A DNA stretch of 64,000 nucleotides from Thalassospira sp. MCCC 1A03138 (lineage in GTDB: Bacteria > Pseudomonadota > Alphaproteobacteria > Rhodospirillales > Thalassospiraceae), in NCBI RefSeq assembly GCF_002115785.1, contig NZ_JFJY01000001.1, positions 372,001 through 436,000 on the forward strand, given 5' to 3'. This document shows, piece after piece, positions 9,324-18,076 of this stretch (the stretch's first letter is position 1; each line of letters begins with the position of its first letter). The translations under genes were made by a program, and so were the position numbers. The notes beneath the pieces are model-generated. The model was not told the DNA's origin. It saw nothing but the letters and a program-made list of their open reading frames with translations, and ran no database searches.

Positions 9324-9803
9324 TCAGGTCGTGATTTTCAGATGCTCATGACGATGGGCATGACCATGTTCGTCATTGCCATGATGGTGGGCTTCGACAT
9401 GCAATTCCCCCGGAACGGAATAAAGCTGCCCATGACGGACACCCGGCTGTGCCAGAACCTGATCGGCGAATTTGCGAATATCGGAAAGCTTGCCGCGCAA
9501 GGTCACGCTTTCAAGGCATGTATCGTGATCAATATGGAAATGCACGGTCGAAACGGTCAGATCATGATGTTCGTGCTGCGCACTCATCAGGCGTGATGCC
9601 AGCATGCGTTCTTCATGATCATAGACATAATTCAGAACCGCTATGCCAACGCCGCCGGTGTCTTCGTCGAGCTTGGTATTCTGGAGCTTTTCCCGGATCA
9701 GGTCACGAAAACCTTCTGACCGGTTGGTGTAGCCGCGATGCTCAAGGAAAGCATCGAACGCCTCCATCAAATCGTCTTCGATTGATACGGTCACGCGGGT
9801 CAT
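9324..9803 (-). CDS. nikR: nickel-responsive regulator NikR
   Basis: 159 residues. An N-terminal ribbon-helix-helix (MTRVTVSIEDDLMEAFDAFL) is followed by an ACT-like nickel domain with the ligand pattern HEHHD (His77-80), VHFHID (His88, His90) and Cys96, equivalent to E. coli NikR H76/H87/H89/C95. A His-rich tail (EAHHHGNDEHGHAHRHEH) makes it about 25 residues longer than E. coli NikR and may bind extra metal. It is divergent from two exported proteins, with a NikR-like palindrome between them. The core nickel permease is not in this window. Confidence 0.95.
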   Translation of the reverse strand: MTRVTVSIEDDLMEAFDAFLEHRGYTNRSEGFRDLIREKLQNTKLDEDTGGVGIAVLNYVYDHEERMLASRLMSAQHEHHDLTVSTVHFHIDHDTCLESVTLRGKLSDIRKFADQVLAQPGVRHGQLYSVPGELHVEAHHHGNDEHGHAHRHEHLKITT

Positions 9804-9836
9804 ACGAATTCCCTTTCAGAATCATCAGCTTGACTC

Positions 9837-9863
9837 GTATGAACATTTTTGAAAAGTTCATAC
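9837..9863. promoter_or_regulatory. NikR operator
   Basis: GTATGA-N15-TCATAC, extended to GTATGAAC-N11-GTTCATAC. It resembles the E. coli site GTATGA-N16-TCATAC but has one base less between halves. It lies 37 bases before the DUF4198 start and 33 bases from the nikR start. A further TCATAC half site (9800-9805) overlaps the nikR start codon. Confidence 0.7.
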
Positions 9864-9900
9864 AGCCTTTCAACTTCCCTAATCTCCCAAAGGATAGCAG

Positions 9901-10689
9901 ATGTTTCAATCAAAGTTCACAACCCCGCTTGCAATTGCCGCGCTGGGGTGCCTGATTGGTTATGGTGCAACGGCTCACGAATTCATCGCCAGCAGCACAA
10001 CCGACCCCGCAAATGACAAAAACACTGCTGTATTCACCCTCGATTCGACCCATGTTTTCGGCTCCGCCGAAGAAGCCGAAGCCCCAAAGCATGTAGCCGC
10101 ACAATTAATCACTCCCTCGGCCACCACCGATCTTGATGTTAGCGAAAATGCGGATGCCCCCAATCTGACTGGCACCTTCACCCTTTCCGACGAACCGGCA
10201 TGGCTTGTCGGACATCGCCTTCCGGTGATCTGGTCACAGACACCCGATGGCTGGAAAGAAGGCGGGTCGGATGTGAACCCGGATGCCGTTGCATCCTCGC
10301 GCTTTGAAAAGTTTTCCAAAAACCTGACCGGCGGTGACGGAAATGCAGCGTTTGTTTCAACACCACTCGGCCACAAGCTTGAGATCGTGCCCCTAAGCGA
10401 TCCGCGCGCGACAGGCATCGGCGATGATATCGATGTTCAGGTCCGGCTGAACGGGCAGCCCTATTCGACCAGCGTTCTGGCAACCTATGCCGGATTTACC
10501 GAAACACCGTCTTCCTATGCCTATTATACCGAAACCATGAGCGACGATCGCGGCAGCGGCATTGCCAAAATCCGCATCAGTGCGCCGGGTCTATGGGTGG
10601 TTCGTGTTGCCGCTGATCTTCCCGATGTCGAGGAAGGTGTGGGCGTGCACAATCTGCGTGCCACGATGACCTTTGACATTGCGCAATAA
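9901..10689 (+). CDS. DUF4198-type exported protein, nickel uptake accessory (NikK-like)
   Basis: 262 residues with a signal peptide (FTTPLAIAALGCLIGYGATA, cleaved before HEFIAS). The mature N-terminal His and the beta-rich body with DDIDVQVRLNGQPY and a C-terminal APGLWVVRVAADL segment match the DUF4198 family of periplasmic proteins found in nickel/cobalt transport loci. Its position behind a NikR operator supports a role in nickel delivery to an ECF-type or TonB-linked system. AAAGGA precedes the ATG. The exact substrate is inferred, not shown. Confidence 0.7.
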   Translation: MFQSKFTTPLAIAALGCLIGYGATAHEFIASSTTDPANDKNTAVFTLDSTHVFGSAEEAEAPKHVAAQLITPSATTDLDVSENADAPNLTGTFTLSDEPAWLVGHRLPVIWSQTPDGWKEGGSDVNPDAVASSRFEKFSKNLTGGDGNAAFVSTPLGHKLEIVPLSDPRATGIGDDIDVQVRLNGQPYSTSVLATYAGFTETPSSYAYYTETMSDDRGSGIAKIRISAPGLWVVRVAADLPDVEEGVGVHNLRATMTFDIAQ

Positions 10690-10698
10690 CATTCCGTC

Positions 10699-11229
10699 AT
10701 GATGGCATTTATTCGCCCCAGAATTCTGGCTTTGGCCCTGCTGCTGGCGGGGCCCTTGCCTGCGTTTGCCCACGGTGCCGGATGGCAAATCGACCAAAGC
10801 CAGTCCGCCACCGTCTATCAGTTCGGATATACCGACGGCACAGCAATGATGTTTGCCGAAGTCACGATAACCGGTCCGGATGGCAAGGTTTGGCAAAAGG
10901 GCCGGACGGATCGTGCAGGTCGTTTTGCCCTTGCAACGCCACCCCAGCCACGTGACGGGCAAACCGGTTCGGATTGGAAAATCCTGGTGTCGGACGGCAT
11001 GGGGCATCAGGTCACCCTGACCCATTCGTCAGATATGACAGACACGCCAAACACAATAGACGCATCACCAACACCCGAACAGGCAACGCCGGGCCTTCGC
11101 GGCACAGGTGCCTTGCTTGACCTTCCGCTATGGGCAGCAATCCTGTTCGGGATCAGCCTGATTGCCAATCTGGCATTCATCCCGATCTGGTTCAGGCAGC
11201 GGCAAAAACAACGATCAATGCAGGAATAA
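10699..11229 (+). CDS. NikL-like nickel transport accessory protein
   Basis: 176 residues: signal peptide (ALALLLAGPLPAFA, then mature HGAGWQID), a carboxypeptidase-regulatory-like beta domain (FAEVTITGPDGKVWQKG, TDRAGRFAL), and one C-terminal helix (LPLWAAILFGISLIANLAFI) with a basic cytoplasmic end. This topology fits NikL-type components of nickel ECF transporters. It starts ten bases after the DUF4198 gene with no clear ribosome site, so translation is probably coupled. A mature N-terminal His, as in the preceding gene, may be a metal ligand. The last 15 bases overlap the converging transporter gene. Confidence 0.65.
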   Translation: MMAFIRPRILALALLLAGPLPAFAHGAGWQIDQSQSATVYQFGYTDGTAMMFAEVTITGPDGKVWQKGRTDRAGRFALATPPQPRDGQTGSDWKILVSDGMGHQVTLTHSSDMTDTPNTIDASPTPEQATPGLRGTGALLDLPLWAAILFGISLIANLAFIPIWFRQRQKQRSMQE

Positions 11230-12114
11230 AAGGGCAACCCCGCCAAAGGCCATGCAGGTCCCGATGATGGCCTGCGGGCCGACCGGGCGGCGCAAAATCA
11301 GGCCTTCGTAAACAATCAGCAGAACCGGCGGCAACGCCATCAGGGTCGAGGCAATGCCAACATTGGCATTCTGAACCGCCACCATCGAAAGCCATACCCC
11401 CAAAGCAGGACCGATAAAGGCACCAAGAAACAGCCAACGCCCGACATCCGGCGCACTGCACGCCACGATCGTGCGTCGGGCACGCCCCATGGCAACCGCA
11501 ATTCCCCACATGATCACAACCGCGACAAAGGTTCTGATCCATGTGGCCGACAGCGCAGAATAACCGCTGATCAATGCATATTTCGCCGTCACCAGATTCG
11601 CGACCTGACCAATGGCACCGCCAAGTCCAAACAAGATACCAACCAGGTAATTGCGTCCTTCCAACCCGACAGGACGCCCCTTTTTCATCATGATGACCAA
11701 AAGAATGCCACCAATGCCAAGCGCAATACCCGACATTTCCTGAGGGCTGAGGACTTCGTCAAACAGAAACCAGCCCAACACCGCTCCCATGATCGGCACG
11801 GTCGACATCATCAGCATCGACAACCGGGCCCCCAGCGTCACAAAGGCCTGAAACAGCATGGCATCGCCAATCACAAGGCCAAGAACCGACGACAGAGACA
11901 ACCAGCCAAGCTGCTCCCACGTCACTGCGTTCGGCCAAGGCTGGCCTTCCAATAGCCAGTGCAACACCGTCAGACAGGTAATCGAGCAGGCCAGACGCCC
12001 GCGATTGACCGTCTGCGCGCCGACCTTGCCGCCAATGTTGGAAAAAATCATGCTCGACGTCGCCCAGGCCATCGCTGCAGTAAAGGCGGCTGCTTCACCG
12101 AAGAACGGGATCAT
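11215..12114 (-). CDS. EamA/DMT family transporter
   Basis: 299 residues from MIPFFGEAAAFTAAMAWATS. It has ten predicted membrane helices in two EamA repeats (first about 5-135, second about 150-285, the latter with GILFGLGGAIGQVANLVTAK). Drug/metabolite exporters of this family have varied, mostly unknown substrates. I prefer the ATG at 12114 because the longer frame to 12201 adds a polar, basic stretch unlike a membrane N-terminus. The 3' end overlaps the NikL-like gene on the other strand by 15 bases. Confidence 0.85.
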   Translation of the reverse strand: MIPFFGEAAAFTAAMAWATSSMIFSNIGGKVGAQTVNRGRLACSITCLTVLHWLLEGQPWPNAVTWEQLGWLSLSSVLGLVIGDAMLFQAFVTLGARLSMLMMSTVPIMGAVLGWFLFDEVLSPQEMSGIALGIGGILLVIMMKKGRPVGLEGRNYLVGILFGLGGAIGQVANLVTAKYALISGYSALSATWIRTFVAVVIMWGIAVAMGRARRTIVACSAPDVGRWLFLGAFIGPALGVWLSMVAVQNANVGIASTLMALPPVLLIVYEGLILRRPVGPQAIIGTCMAFGGVALLFLH

Positions 12115-12321
12115 GCGGGGCTCTTGCTTGGACGTTGTTGTTTTTTTGGCTGCCAGATTGTGGCGCAACCTGACCGGGAACATAAACCCGCTTTGCTGCA
12201 TTTTGGCAATCTGAATTTCCGCCCGTAGATAAAGGCCAGGACAACATGGGTTAAACGATTAAATGAACCTTCAGCATTCGTCCCTACCCTTCGAACTTTA
12301 CCCATCCACAAGGATCGCGTT

Positions 12322-13128
12322 TTGAAGCGTAACGGCCTGATTTTTCTTCTTGGCGTCATATTCACCCCCTTCAATGCCACGGCGGAAACCACAACGGTTT
12401 GTACCCTGATTTCGGACACCAAAACCGGCAAGACCATTGTTGAGGAAGGCGAATGTAAAACCCGCGCAACGGCAGCCTCGACCTTCAAGATCGCCATCAG
12501 CCTGATGGGATTTGATAGTGGCATCCTGACCGATGCCCATCATCCCGTATGGTCGTTCGAGGAAGGCTATCCAGACTGGCGCGCCGCGTGGCGCGAGGAT
12601 ACGGATCCGCAATACTGGATCGAACAATCCGTGGTCTGGTATTCGCAGCAGATCAATATCAGGCTGGGAGAGGCAAAGTTTCGTGACTATGTCACGTCCT
12701 TTGATTACGGGAATGCCGATGTATCAGGGGACGTTGCAAAACAGAACGGCCTGATGCGATCATGGCTAAGCTCGTCCTTGCAAATCTCACCTGCCGAACA
12801 GATCGAATTCGTTTCAAAAATGATCCGGGGCGAGTTGCCCATCGGCAAACAGGCCCGCGAAATGGCAATGGGGCTGTTTGACATGGGAGTTCAGGCAAAT
12901 GGCTGGCACGTATTTGGTAAAACCGGCGCAGGCCTGTCGCAAAATGCCGATGGCCGCCCGATCAAGGGGCAACCGTGGGGCTGGTTCGTGGGTTGGGCAA
13001 CACGCGGCGACCAGACTGTCGCCTTTGCCAGATTGACCCATGACAGCACGCGCCCGGCAAAATCGCCCGGTTTTGCTGCGCGCGATGCTTTCATGGCCGA
13101 ATATTTTGCAGCAGACAGTGCCTTTTGA
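12322..13128 (+). CDS. class D (OXA-type) beta-lactamase
   Basis: 268 residues with a signal peptide cleaved near ATA-ET (residue 21). Class D motifs are all present: S53-T-F-K56 (active serine and carboxylated lysine), S103-V-V, Y129-G-N, W148, and K200-T-G. Cys27 and Cys45 could pair. It should be a periplasmic serine beta-lactamase, and the DYVTSFDYGN and GWFVGWA segments are typical. The start is TTG at 12322, supported by AAGGA seven bases upstream and by the signal peptide. No mobile element is nearby and the base use looks native, so it is probably an intrinsic gene. The substrate range cannot be read from sequence. Confidence 0.92.
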   Translation: MKRNGLIFLLGVIFTPFNATAETTTVCTLISDTKTGKTIVEEGECKTRATAASTFKIAISLMGFDSGILTDAHHPVWSFEEGYPDWRAAWREDTDPQYWIEQSVVWYSQQINIRLGEAKFRDYVTSFDYGNADVSGDVAKQNGLMRSWLSSSLQISPAEQIEFVSKMIRGELPIGKQAREMAMGLFDMGVQANGWHVFGKTGAGLSQNADGRPIKGQPWGWFVGWATRGDQTVAFARLTHDSTRPAKSPGFAARDAFMAEYFAADSAF

Positions 13129-13207
13129 CCGGGTAAACCCTTCTGTATCTTGCCAACTTCGGATCGCGGCCTATGTTGGACCGATTGCATAAAACAGGAC
13201 AGACTGC

Positions 13208-13981
13208 ATGAGCCGGAAAAACGACACCACTGTGGAAAGCAAACCGTTCAAGGGCATTCGCCGCCATCTACATGACGGCGAGGTGGTCATCATGGATTTG
13301 CCGATTTCGCCGGTTTCGATCCTTGTCCCCGGTCTCATCAAGATCATCTGGATTGCGGTGCTGATTTATGCATCCTACCACTGGCGCGCAATTTACGATT
13401 TTCTGATGCCACAGGCCCGCGCACTTCTGACTGGGCCCGAAGCCTTTGCCGCACTTGACCGGGTCTGGGAAGAATATGAATTCGTCTTTTCAATTGCCTT
13501 GTTTGGTGTGATCATCGCGTTGATCTCGATTGTCTGGAAGCTGTTGAAACGGGCCCTTGGCGTTTCAACGCGCGCGGCGCGCGACAGCATCCTTTTGCCC
13601 CTGACCGCCATTCGCGATCTGTTTTTCTTTGAACGCGTTATCACCAACAACCGCATCGTCACGCGAAGCGGTGTGTTGCGCAAGGATCAGGATGACCGCG
13701 GATTTGAGTCGATCAAAAGCACCCAGATCAGCAAAAGCGTAATCGGCAATATCTTTGATTATGGCGATCTTCATGTTACCGACCGGCTGGGGCACAGCTT
13801 TACACTGCGTCAAGTCACGGCACCGGAAACCGTTGCCAAGGAACTTTCCGATTTCTTTGGACGCGTTCGCCCCGATAACCGTCAGGGCGAGCCGATTGAC
13901 ATCACGCATCGCGCCCGCGAAGAAGCGATAGAACACTCAGAAAACAAACCGCTGACACGCCCGGAAGGCGAAGTGTTTTAA
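13208..13981 (+). CDS. bacterial PH-domain membrane protein
   Basis: 257 residues. A soluble start (RRHLHDGEVVIMDLPIS) leads to two membrane helices (about 38-58 and 95-118). A bPH2-type domain follows (FFFERVITNNRIVTRSGVLR, DRGFESIKSTQISKSVIGNI, FDYGDLHVTDRLGHSFTLRQ). This is the YdbS/YdbT-like PH family; the function is unknown. The final 40 residues are polar and charged. It is an isolated rightward gene, 79 bases after the beta-lactamase, and could be read through from it. Confidence 0.8.
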   Translation: MSRKNDTTVESKPFKGIRRHLHDGEVVIMDLPISPVSILVPGLIKIIWIAVLIYASYHWRAIYDFLMPQARALLTGPEAFAALDRVWEEYEFVFSIALFGVIIALISIVWKLLKRALGVSTRAARDSILLPLTAIRDLFFFERVITNNRIVTRSGVLRKDQDDRGFESIKSTQISKSVIGNIFDYGDLHVTDRLGHSFTLRQVTAPETVAKELSDFFGRVRPDNRQGEPIDITHRAREEAIEHSENKPLTRPEGEVF

Positions 13982-14082
13982 CTTCACACAATCATGGAAC
14001 ATGACAGCACCCGACGCGTCTTAAAGTTCAGGTAAAGCCGCCCCGATGCAAATGCGGCCAGATCCGAACAAAAGACGTTTTG

Positions 14083-15120
14083 ATGCTGCCTGCAATTGCA
14101 AACCTTCCACTTTGGTCCGTTATCGGACTGTTTTCAATCTGTGCAGTGGTGATCGGCTTCGCTGGAACTCGGTTGGCAACGATTGCCCTCAAGCTCGCCG
14201 AACGAACCGGCATGGGACAAATCATAGCCGGTGCTGTTTTTGTCGGCATGTCGACCAGCCTGCCCGGAAGTGTGCTTTCGGTAACGACGGCGTGGCAAGG
14301 ACACAGCGATCTTGCCATCGGTAATGCGCTGGGTGGCATTGCTGCCCAGACAACATTTCTGGCAATCACCGATTTTCTATATCGTAAGGGTAATCTGGAA
14401 CATGCCGCGGCCAGCGCAACCGGCTTGGCGCAGGCGACCCTGCTGGTCAGCATGCTTGCCCTGCCGCTTCTGGCCTATGCTGGTCCAGACTGGACAATAT
14501 TGCATATCCATCCGGTATCCATCCTGTTGTTCATTCTGTATGGCTTTGGCCTGTCATTGCTTGCCGAAATCCGCCATCAACCGATGTGGCTACCGCGCAA
14601 AACCGACCTGACCGACGAGGATGCCAAGGAAGATGACGCAGATTACCATCCCGAAAGCACGCTTCGTCTGTGGGCAGAGTTTCTGGCCTTTGCCGCGATA
14701 ACAGCCATCGCCGGTTACACTATTGGTGAAAGCGGACTGGCCATCGTCGATAAAACCGGCATTAGCGAGACGGCAGTTGGCACCTTCCTGACCGCGATTG
14801 CGACATCGCTGCCCGAACTTGTTTCGGCAATTGCGGCTGTCCGCATGGGAGCGGTCAATCTGGCAGTTGGGGATATTATCGGTGGCAATGCGTTTGATGT
14901 TCTGTTTCTAGCCGCATCGGACTTCGCCTATCGCGATGGATCGATTTACGCCGCATTCAGTCCGCAGCACCTGTTTACCATCGCCCTTGTCATCCTGATG
15001 ACAGGCATCCTTCTGTTGGGGATGCTCAACCGCGAACGCAGGGGACTTGCCAATATCGGCTGGGAAAGCGTTTCAATCCTGTGCCTTTACGGCATGTCGA
15101 TATTTTATCTTTCGGGATAG
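14083..15120 (+). CDS. CaCA family sodium/calcium exchanger-like protein
   Basis: 345 residues, about ten membrane helices in two inverted alpha-repeats. Repeat 1: GAVFVGMSTSLPGSVLSVTT with GNALGGIAAQTTFL. Repeat 2: GTFLTAIATSLPELVSAIAA with GDIIGGNAFDVLFLAASDF. The second repeat carries the usual ATSLPE and GGNAFD motifs with the acidic cation-binding residues; in repeat 1 the glutamate after SLP is replaced by glycine (SLPGS), so ion selectivity may differ from standard calcium exchangers. An acidic cytoplasmic loop (DLTDEDAKEDDADYH) joins the halves. The ATG at 14083 is preferred over the adjacent TTG. Confidence 0.88.
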   Translation: MLPAIANLPLWSVIGLFSICAVVIGFAGTRLATIALKLAERTGMGQIIAGAVFVGMSTSLPGSVLSVTTAWQGHSDLAIGNALGGIAAQTTFLAITDFLYRKGNLEHAAASATGLAQATLLVSMLALPLLAYAGPDWTILHIHPVSILLFILYGFGLSLLAEIRHQPMWLPRKTDLTDEDAKEDDADYHPESTLRLWAEFLAFAAITAIAGYTIGESGLAIVDKTGISETAVGTFLTAIATSLPELVSAIAAVRMGAVNLAVGDIIGGNAFDVLFLAASDFAYRDGSIYAAFSPQHLFTIALVILMTGILLLGMLNRERRGLANIGWESVSILCLYGMSIFYLSG

Positions 15121-15142
15121 GCCAACGGATAACGTCCGCAGG

Positions 15143-15850
15143 TTATTTTCCCTTTTCGCGCCACTTGACGATCGTCTGTAAAAACAGTTCCGTGCCTTTA
15201 TCAAAGACCGGAAGCAAATCGGCATGATCCGCAGCCAGCCAGCTGTAAACCGAAAGGCTCGCAACAGGAACAGCTTGAAATCCGTCAGGAACGCCACCGG
15301 TGACCGACAACGAGTAGTTATCAAGCAGAATGGCATCCAATCGCCCGTATCGCAGCATCTTCTGCATCATTTCGGGACCGCGCGGAACATGCACGACATT
15401 GGGATAATCAGCCAAAAGTGCGTTAGACCACTTCGCCCCCAGCCAAACACCAACGGTTTCATCCGTTAAATCGTCAATTCCCGATATCTTTCCTGACGGT
15501 ACAACCAGCATTCCGTCCACCAAACCAACACGTATATTTCCCCTTAGGATCGGCCGGTCAACATTTTGCTGAAATCCCTCAAGCTCGGCAAAAACACCGT
15601 CGATTTCACCATGAGACAAAGCCTGAGCCACCCGTGCAAGGGGCATGCGCACCGGTTTGACGCATAGCCCTCCCTGTTGCATGGCCGAACGATATGGCTC
15701 GATGCCATCCCCGGTCATCCGGACTTCGGGCATGGCAATAATCAAGCACCTTTCAGTGGCGCCGGCTAATGTCGAATGGCTCAGGATCGAAATCAAAACC
15801 AAAATGGTCAGGCCGGATGCACCTGACCTGAACTTTCCGCAAAACGTCAT
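15143..15850 (-). CDS. periplasmic solute-binding-like protein (SBP family 3)
   Basis: 235 residues from MTFCGKFRSGASGLTILVLI. It has a signal peptide (cleavage near LAGA-TE) and the type 3 solute-binding fold: LIIAMPEVR, GEIDGVFAELEGFQ, the ISGIDDLTDETVGVWLGAKW segment, and a final LRYGRLDAILLDN motif. With no permease or ATPase nearby it is an orphan binding protein, so it may sense rather than import. A start at 15892 would add 14 residues before the signal peptide; I think the shorter start is right. It converges on the exchanger gene. Confidence 0.75.
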   Translation of the reverse strand: MTFCGKFRSGASGLTILVLISILSHSTLAGATERCLIIAMPEVRMTGDGIEPYRSAMQQGGLCVKPVRMPLARVAQALSHGEIDGVFAELEGFQQNVDRPILRGNIRVGLVDGMLVVPSGKISGIDDLTDETVGVWLGAKWSNALLADYPNVVHVPRGPEMMQKMLRYGRLDAILLDNYSLSVTGGVPDGFQAVPVASLSVYSWLAADHADLLPVFDKGTELFLQTIVKWREKGK

Positions 15851-15896
15851 CACCACTTTCCCAAAGCACCCCGAGACGCCAACGGCGTCCAAATCA

Positions 15897-15934
15897 AACA
15901 GACCGGGCCCCCAACAATAAGGGCCCGGCCTGTT
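15897..15934 (-). terminator. terminator of the MFS exporter operon
   Basis: Long AACAGaCCGGGCCC / GGGCCCGGcCTGTT stem with a 10-base loop; T-rich on the minus strand after the stem. It lies 75 bases downstream of the MFS stop. Confidence 0.7.
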
Positions 15935-16008
15935 ATCATGATACTTACTTTAAATTCAGAACATGGGGGAATTCAAGATTTCGAAAACAAGCACAAATCG
16001 CATTGGTT

Positions 16009-17613
16009 TCAACGTGCGGCGATCAGATGTTCGACCAGCGGCTTGTCTTCTCCCTGATGCAGTTTGTTGGCCTGTTCCTGAAGGACGCGATCAGTGCCGG
16101 TTACCCGTTTGTGATGGCGCAGATGTTCTATCCATGAACCTTCAGACCAGACCTCGGTAAACAAATCAGCCTGCCTGCTGTCCTGATACAGGTTCCAATG
16201 ATAGGCACCATGACGCTGGCGCGCCTTGCGCATGGCTTTCATCAGATCACCAAAAGTCTCGCGGTCCGTATCGGCAATGCGATAGGAAATCCGGATCATG
16301 ACAGGGCCGCGATCATGTTCGACATCCTCACCGATTATCGGTTCGGGCCAATGCATCGACGGTGCAAGATCAAGGTCCGCCCCCTGATTAAGGGCAAACC
16401 GCATGGTGGCAAACATCAGAACAATCGCCCCGGCCGCCGCACATAACAGCGTCGTTTCAATCGAAAACTGATCTGCAACCCAACCCCAAAGGATACTGCC
16501 ACCCGACATCGCACCGAAAAACAGCGTCAGAAAGACGGATAAGCCACGTGCACGGACCCAATCGGGCAATGCCGTCTGTGCGGAAACATTGAAGGATGAC
16601 AGAACGGCAATCCACGATGCCCCGGCAATAAAGGATGCGATCACCGCAACCACCGGCTGCTGGATCAGGGCAAAGGCAACAAGAACCGACGCGGTGCCAA
16701 TCGTTCCTGCCATGACGGTTTTATCCGCCCCCAGACGCGCCTTGATCCGGGGTAAAACAACGGCCCCGATAACCGCTCCGGCACCGACACTGGCAAGCAG
16801 GATGCCATAAAGCTGCGGGCCGCCTGACAACACTTCACGCGCAATCAGCGGCAGAATCGCCCAATAGGCACTTGCAAAGACAAAGAACGCCACCGCGCGT
16901 ACCAGCGTCGCAATGACCGGCGGGCTGTTAAATACATAACCAAGCCCCGCGCGCATCGCCCCGAAAACCTTTTCACGCGGCATAATCTGTTCGGGCTTTG
17001 CCGGTTTCCAGAAGAACAACACAACCAGAATGCCGACAAAGCTGATCGCGTTAAGTGCAAAAGGTGCTACCAGCCCGACAGACACAATCAGGAAGCCGGC
17101 CAATGCCGGACCGATTGCACGACTGACATTGATCCCCATCGAATTCAGCGCGATAGCAGGTGCCAAACGCGATTTATCAACCAGCGACGGGACAATTGCC
17201 TGCCAGGCAGGTGCCATAAGTGCCGCGCAGGTTCCCATCATGAAGGTAAAGGCAATCAGGATCGACGGCGTTACCAGTTGCAGATAAACAAGTGATGACA
17301 AAGCCGCCGCCAATCCAGCCATCACGAGATTGACCGCAAGCAGCAACTTGCGACGATTCATCAGATCCGCCAGAGCACCGGCAAATATCGCGAACAGAAA
17401 CACCGGCAAGGTGGTTGCAGCCTGTACCAGTGCGACGACGAAGGGGGATGGTGAAAGTTCCGTCATCAACCAACCCGCACCAACGTCATGCATCCATGTT
17501 CCGATATTTGAAACAACGGTTGCGATCCAGAGGAAGGCAAAAGCACGATGGCGGAAAGGCGACCACGGGCCCGCTGCGGTTCCGGGGGTGTTTTCTGATT
17601 TTTGCGTATTCAT
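16009..17613 (-). CDS. MFS transporter with C-terminal monooxygenase-like domain
   Basis: 534 residues. Residues 1 to about 410 are a 12-helix major facilitator of the MFS_3 / EntS-like group (PFRHRAFAFLWIATVVSNIG, MHDVGAGWLMTEL, FLFAIFAGALADLMNRRKLL). The last 100 residues form a soluble alpha-beta domain (MIRISYRIADTDRETFGDLM, DLFTEVWSEGSWIEHLRHHK) like antibiotic-biosynthesis-monooxygenase folds; this extension is known in the PF05977 family. The substrate is unknown; EntS relatives export siderophores and drugs. It follows the second XapX gene by 12 bases, so the two are co-transcribed. Confidence 0.88.
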   Translation of the reverse strand: MNTQKSENTPGTAAGPWSPFRHRAFAFLWIATVVSNIGTWMHDVGAGWLMTELSPSPFVVALVQAATTLPVFLFAIFAGALADLMNRRKLLLAVNLVMAGLAAALSSLVYLQLVTPSILIAFTFMMGTCAALMAPAWQAIVPSLVDKSRLAPAIALNSMGINVSRAIGPALAGFLIVSVGLVAPFALNAISFVGILVVLFFWKPAKPEQIMPREKVFGAMRAGLGYVFNSPPVIATLVRAVAFFVFASAYWAILPLIAREVLSGGPQLYGILLASVGAGAVIGAVVLPRIKARLGADKTVMAGTIGTASVLVAFALIQQPVVAVIASFIAGASWIAVLSSFNVSAQTALPDWVRARGLSVFLTLFFGAMSGGSILWGWVADQFSIETTLLCAAAGAIVLMFATMRFALNQGADLDLAPSMHWPEPIIGEDVEHDRGPVMIRISYRIADTDRETFGDLMKAMRKARQRHGAYHWNLYQDSRQADLFTEVWSEGSWIEHLRHHKRVTGTDRVLQEQANKLHQGEDKPLVEHLIAAR

Positions 17614-17625
17614 CTTAAGCTTCCC

Positions 17626-17790
17626 CTATTGCACGGTCAGGATGTGATCGGTAATCACAAACCCCGCCGTCATCGCTACCACCAAAAGTGCACCGACAAT
17701 TTTCGGAGGCGCCGGCAAAGGCAAATCAAGCCAGCGACATCCTCCACCAATCGCAAGTCCCAGTCCAATCCCGGTCAGAAGTTGCCACAT
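17626..17790 (-). CDS. XapX-domain small membrane protein (copy 2)
   Basis: 54 residues from MWQLLTGIGLGLAIGGGCRW: two hydrophobic helices around LPLPAPPKIVGALLVVAMTA. The P-A-P-P-x-x-x-G-x-L core is the XapX domain signature. It starts four bases after the stop of the first XapX gene, so it is clearly coupled. XapX proteins are tiny, uncharacterised inner-membrane proteins often found beside transporters. Confidence 0.8.
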   Translation of the reverse strand: MWQLLTGIGLGLAIGGGCRWLDLPLPAPPKIVGALLVVAMTAGFVITDHILTVQ

Positions 17791-17794
17791 GGCC

Positions 17795-18016
17795 CTACTC
17801 TCCAGCCTTGGGCACGTGTCCAATCGGACCAGCGCAATTTTTACGATTGTCACAGCGACGATGCGGGAACCAGCGATCCACTGCCAGATAGCCAATCGTC
17901 ATGGCAAGTACCAGAAGCGCACCTATCATGGCAGGCGGGGCAGGAACCGGGATATCGATCACCCGGCAACCGATGCCAATCAGGATCGCCAGCAAAAGTC
18001 CAAATACGATTTTCAT
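17795..18016 (-). CDS. XapX-domain small membrane protein (copy 1)
   Basis: 73 residues from MKIVFGLLLAILIGIGCRVI, with VPAPPAMIGALLVLAMTIGY as the XapX core and a basic, Cys-containing tail (HRRCDNRKNCAGPIGH) that copy 2 lacks. The ATG at 18016 sits directly before the first helix; the longer frame to 18136 is not plausible. A 9-bp hairpin lies between it and the upstream amidohydrolase. Confidence 0.8.
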   Translation of the reverse strand: MKIVFGLLLAILIGIGCRVIDIPVPAPPAMIGALLVLAMTIGYLAVDRWFPHRRCDNRKNCAGPIGHVPKAGE

Positions 18017-18076
18017 GATTTTCAATCCGTTGCGGCATCCGGCCATCGAAGCCCTGCCTGTTTGTCTTTCAGTGAA

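Noticed and set aside
12310..13128. Beta-lactamase as part of an integron or transposon
   Set aside because: No integrase, attC-like site, insertion sequence or inverted repeats nearby, and base use is like its neighbours.
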